From Sanderia malayensis (Eukaryota > Cnidaria > Scyphozoa > Semaeostomeae > Pelagiidae): a stretch of DNA of 64,000 nt. Positions within the stretch are counted from its first letter, which is position 1. The number at the start of each line of letters is the position of its first letter. Of the stretch, positions 60,001 to 64,000 are shown in pieces. The position numbers and the translations under genes were made by a program. The stretch spans positions 4,879,080 to 4,943,079 of the forward strand of contig RQOL01000466.1 in the NCBI GenBank assembly GCA_013076295.1. Direction: 5' to 3'. A model generated the notes under the pieces. It did no database searches. It was not told the DNA's origin and was given only the letters and a program-made list of their open reading frames with translations.

Positions 60001-63000
60001 CCACATTCAAGATGCTCCAAAATAGCTTTGTGTATAAACTCATATTGGGACTGTCGATATACAAACAATATTTATCATTAGACATGTCATATTATTAGTC
60101 TCTGCAATCTGCCCGGGTCATTCCATCCCCCTTTAGTCCATTCCCGTTCCCCAATTCAATCATTCCAGTTATTGGTTCGGGAACGTCGTATTACACACAA
60201 AAACTACAATTTATTCCAAATTTCTTCACGATCTTACGAGCAATCATCAGTTAGTAATAAGTTGGTTAAGGAATATACAAACCTCAGTTTGCACAAGATA
60301 GTTTCTCTGGTTCCTTATTCTTCGCAAAAAGCCGTAAACATCGACATTGTTTTCTGCTGCTATTCTTTTCAAGCAAACATCCAACATTATATACGTCCCG
60401 GTTCGACCAACGCCAGCACTAATGTAACAAAACACATTGCAAATTATAGGATGGTATCGTCCAAACTGACGATACCATTCCTTATTCGAAAATGGTATCG
60501 TCAGCCAACTCAGCTGTCCATCCTCTCAAGGTCGGTAAATGAGTACCTAGAATTTCTGGGGGTAAGGGTTTATACAAACTGGACCCACATTGATAACAGC
60601 TATCATAGTTGAAGTAGCAATCCAGTATAAATATTCGTAATTACTTATCGAACTATTTCTTTGTCCACCTCCAGCATCGAGCAAAATACATTACGCAAGT
60701 GTCACGACATAAAAAAGTAGAAAAAATGCGAAGAGAACCATACCTGCAATGTACCAATATTGGTCCTGATTTTGGGGGCGTTTTCTCGTTCACCCTTCGC
60801 AAGAATGTCAGAAAAGAAGATGCAACTGGTACACCATGATGTGGCCACGAAGTAAAATGAAAATGTTGGACAAACTTCTCTTTCCCTGGTTCCTACAACA
60901 ACAAAATACATTATTAGCTCAAAGCACTAAAAGCAGCTATAGATTACAGACAGGACACTCGAAGCCCGCAAAGAACTAACTGACTAACGTTTAAAATACA
61001 GTAGCAAAATAGTAATGATGTCCCAACTCATCTTAGGTAAGCTTTAAGCCACATGAATTGGCCTCTAATAAGATTTTGACAACAGACTTTTGATCAACGT
61101 GAATGGAAAGATAATGAACACAAAAGACAGCGTACCCTGCTATAAAGAATGCTGAGATCACTCATGGTGAAGTTTGGAAACTGTGTAGATTCAGACACGG
61201 ATACTTGAATTGTACCAAATGTTAGTGGACCGGAGAGTGGCCAGTATTGTTCACACATTTTCTGAAGGTAAAAGAAAACAGAATGACAGGAAAAATAAAA
61301 AAATCCAAGAAAACAATTTATAGAGATCAAAAACAAGATTAGTGAACCATTAAACACACCTTTCCACGTTCGCCACATCTCATCATCATGACAATTATAG
61401 AGATATCTTGCTCCCAGACCATTCGCCAATGGTCTTCACAGGTATTAAATAAAGGTCCTGAACAAAAAACATAGATTTCTAACAGATATTCATAACAGTA
61501 AAACAATTAAAGTAAGACTAAAAAATGAAATAATACACCTGGAGTGTGTGTGCACATACCTTGACATGCAATATAGGTAGCCGGCATTTTATAACCCTAG
61601 AAAAAGATGTAAAATGACAATGATTCATTGAATGACATGATGTAAAATGCGGGTGAGACATCATTGGCTGATATTATAGCTGATGACATCATTGGAATAT
61701 TGCAACTTTTTTTAATCATATTTAAAGTTGGGAGGAACAATAACATTTTAAGTTGGGAGAGACAACTGTCAAAAGACTTACACGTTTTTTTTTTATAAGA
61801 AACCACTTTATAAGAAACCTATTAGTAGAATTTGTGCCAAATTACAATAGATTCTTTTGTTCTATTGTTTTCCTTAACAATAGAAAACAATAGAAAATTT
61901 AAGAAACTTTTACTAGTAGGGCTTGAGCTAGGTTTCTTATAAAATAAAAAACGTGTATATCCAAAGATATTAATTCAAGGAGGAAAAGTTCTAAAAATCG
62001 AATATGAGGAACATGACGTCGCAAAAGAAAAGTATTTACATCTTAACTTTAAGTAAGGGCAATATTTTATAAAAAAAACAATACGCGTTTTTTTTATAAG
62101 AAACCGGTTTATAAGAAACCTAGATCTAGACGCCCTAAAATTTAAGAAACTTTTAGAACTACAAGGAAATATTTAAGAAACATTAGAAATTTCGGAAACA
62201 CGTTTTTCCTTCACGGATTTAACAAATGTCAACTACAGTAAGTATGTTTTATGTGCTAAGCATAACATTGTCGGCTCCACATGACGATTTTTCGCATTGA
62301 CGATTTTTCAATGTTATAATACCGTAAATCCTCGAATAAGCCCCCACGTTCGAATAAGCGCCCCCCTCGATTAAGCCCCCACCTAAAAAATCATTTTTGC
62401 AAATAAGCCCCCCCCTCGAATAAGCCCCCATGTGGTCTTATTCGAGGGAAGCACTTTGTGAAAAAAGTTTAGCTGATTGAGAAAACTATGTCGTCTTTTT
62501 CTGTAAACCTTTGAGGAAAAAGCAAAACTTTGAATTAAGCCGCCCCCTCGAATAAGCCCTCCCCTCGAATAAGCCCCCACCCAAAAATTCATTTTTGCAA
62601 ATAAGCCCCCGGGGGCTTATTCGAGGATTTACGGTACTAATTTTTTGTCAGATCCATGTTGTTTTCTTCGTTTTCACTGAAACTTTTTTCATTAAATTAA
62701 GAAACTTTTAAGAAACTTTTAGAACTAAAATGTGGCTACAAATTAAGAAACTTTTACTACTAGGCCTTGCGCCAGGTTTCTTATAAAAAAAAACGTGTAT
62801 AATTACTAGTGCTATTTTTAAAATAAATCGCACATTACGAATATTTTTGTAAATTTATTGGATAGAATTAAAAAATGGTAAAAATAGATAGAAAAATGTT
62901 TGAAACAAGAAGAGAAAGCTTGTTTACAATCTCCAATGAAACAGCCACAAGTTAACAAGGTTCTTTTTTGTTCCCCTGAAGAGAGTATTAGGGCCCACAA

Positions 63001-63384
63001 TTCGTGTTTTAGCTGATAGATCACATCGAACAAATGGAAATAAATAAAAAGAATGAAACTCACGTCGATATAATTTGCGTTGATATAGTCTGAGCCAGGT
63101 TCATTGTTGATTAGTCTCAATATTACACGACTGTGATCGTCTGAACAATAAAAAATTAATTAATTAATTCTGAAAAGAGTATGGGGTGCTTACAAAGATG
63201 AGCGGTGACATGAGCATAGCTAAAATTGGACATGCAATGAAGGCCTGCTACAATGCAGCAATCTGAGACAAAATGGGAGTGTATAAACTAACTTACATGC
63301 GTAAATGTTGTTGTATCGATTTTTGGAGCTGTTTATTACATTTGTTGAGTTTTTGTATGGCATACATTTTGGTGGAGGAAGCCT
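57001..63384 (-). CDS. RPTP-B: paralogous receptor tyrosine phosphatase, D1-D2 part only (5' end beyond window)
   Basis: Fifteen minus-strand exons correspond one to one with RPTP-A exons 36-50 and have identical lengths: 63384-63297, 63140-63064, 61596-61560, 61457-61360, 61261-61136, 60892-60744, 60418-60283, 60050-59904, 59782-59686, 59250-59174, 58913-58773, 58650-58525, 58392-58241, 57970-57835 and 57075-57001. They encode 553 residues without frame breaks. D1 keeps [15 protein letters not shown] and SAGVGRTG; D2 keeps WPDAGLP and HCNGGAGRTG. Substitutions against RPTP-A are scattered (for example CERGK-type changes in the exon ending at 61360). The juxtamembrane exon expected next lies past 64000 because a 450-bp MITE enlarged the intron. 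Whether B has an FN3 array cannot be seen here. Confidence 0.93.
57405..57728. mobile_element. ~304-bp insertion in RPTP-B last intron, absent from RPTP-A
   Basis: The copy AAAAGAACAT at 57405-57414 is repeated at 57719-57728. The sequence between has no counterpart in RPTP-A, where the site near 32685 reads ACAAAGAACAG only once. The flanking direct repeat suggests a target duplication of about 8-10 bp. No inverted termini or ORF are visible, so the element class is unknown. Confidence 0.6.
61779..61957. mobile_element. 175-bp MITE (CACGTTTTTT ends) in RPTP-B intron; RPTP-A site empty
   Basis: The element 61781-61955 starts CACGTTTTTTTTTTATAAG and ends TTATAAAATAAAAAACGTG, flanked by TA. 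The RPTP-A intron has a single TA at 37023-37024 in AAAAGACGTATTTCC. The same family provides the larger insertion at 62084. Confidence 0.8.
62082..62799. mobile_element. 714-bp composite insertion in RPTP-B intron; RPTP-A site empty
   Basis: The outer element 62084-62797 begins CGCGTTTTTTTTATAAGAAAC and ends TTTCTTATAAAAAAAAACGTG, flanked by TA. Its interior repeats TTAAGAAACTTTTA words. RPTP-A reads AAACAATACAATTACC across the site near 37400. A family 3 MITE sits inside it (62322-62634). Confidence 0.8.
62320..62636. mobile_element. Family 3 MITE nested in the composite insertion
   Basis: It begins TACCGTAAATCCTCGAATAAG and ends CTTATTCGAGGATTTACGGTA, a perfect ~21-bp inverted repeat including the TA pair. 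The interior has repeated CGAATAAGCCCCC. It is a clean, young-looking copy. Confidence 0.9.
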
Positions 63385-63436
63385 CTGAAGAAAGAACAAT
63401 ACAAATTTCAGTAGCCTTGCATGTAACCTGTGTGTA

Positions 63437-63890
63437 TACCGTAAATGATGAAATTAGCGCCCTCTGCCAAATAGCCGCTCCTGCCGAATAAGCGCCCCTG
63501 GGATAAAGGCAATTTTTGTAATAAGCGCCCCCTGCTTGAATGAGCGCCCCCTAAACAAACGGGGCGCTTATTTGAATATAGCAAAATGATCCATTGTTTC
63601 AAGGAAAAGATAGCAGGACCTGAATTTCTAAAGGCTGATTCAGACCATGAAGAGGATAAAGAAATCGACATAAGACATTTCATTTTTTAATTCTTTTGTG
63701 TTACACCTGTTATAATATTCATCAAAAATGAACTGAAAGACAACTGGAAATATATTTTCTCCCTTACATTGTTTGAGCAAAAATTAATAAGCACCCCTGC
63801 TGAATTAACCGCTCCCGCTGAATTAGCATCCCCTCTAAAAGTTCATTTTTTGAATAAGCGCTTCAGGCGCTAATTTCGTCATTTACGGTA
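63437..63890. mobile_element. 450-bp family 3 MITE in RPTP-B intron; RPTP-A site empty
   Basis: The element 63439-63888 is flanked by TA and has ends CCGTAAATGATGAAATTAGCG and CGCTAATTTCGTCATTTACGG. Interior words are GAATAAGCGCCCC. The RPTP-A intron reads GTGTGCATACGTGGAAACAAT across the same point (~38077) with a single TA. After the element RPTP-B resumes with TGTGGAAACAATGCTTG. Confidence 0.9.
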
Positions 63891-64000
63891 TGTGGAAACA
63901 ATGCTTGATAATAACAATAAATCAATAATAATTGCCCCACATAAGTGGGCAAGTAATTGACTCCCCCGCATAAAAAATAATGCTGTTGTTGTTGCAGCAA

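Overview
This is a eukaryotic, metazoan window: genes are split by short GT-AG introns, the sequence is AT-rich, and small inverted-repeat transposons (MITEs) are scattered through introns. The gene set (ATP6V1F, EXOSC7, OFD1, LACTBL1-like, ARPC2, receptor-type tyrosine phosphatases with FN3 ectodomains) is typical of animals. I infer an early-branching invertebrate, most likely a cnidarian, but the sequence alone does not prove this.

Layout. At the left edge are the first three exons of ATP6V1F (minus strand, continuing off the window). Directly upstream of it lies a satellite in which ~130-140 bp units each carry a short (CCCTAA)n telomere-like tract. EXOSC7 (minus, 7 exons, 2822-4506) and OFD1 (plus, one uninterrupted 3.69 kb ORF, 6336-10025) are divergent, and a 1.5 kb foldback element sits in the gap between them. 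A 27-bp minisatellite follows (10972-11403). A LACTBL1-like serine beta-lactamase-fold membrane protein (plus, 17131-22217, with two possible alternative first exons at 12089 and 13571) converges on an unrecognised coiled-coil gene (minus, 23486-26421). ARPC2 (minus, 28341-31438, 11 exons, complete) comes next.

The right half is dominated by two tandem receptor protein tyrosine phosphatase genes on the minus strand. RPTP-A (32275-55481) appears complete: signal peptide, a divergent first FN3-like domain, 22 near-identical FN3 domains each encoded by one 321-nt phase 1-1 exon on an exact 413-bp period, more divergent membrane-proximal FN3 domains, one TM helix, and tandem phosphatase domains D1 and D2. 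About 3755 residues are predicted from 50 exons. RPTP-B (57001-63384 and beyond) is a close paralogue; only its D1-D2 half lies in the window. A decayed transposon-type ORF fills the gap between them.

The two phosphatase halves align intron by intron, so several transposon insertions can be read as occupied versus empty sites, including one nested insertion. The most unusual features are the homogenised FN3 exon array with higher-order periodicity, the intronless OFD1 together with an OFD1 fragment inside an EXOSC7 intron, and the telomere-like satellite built on promoter-like sequence.
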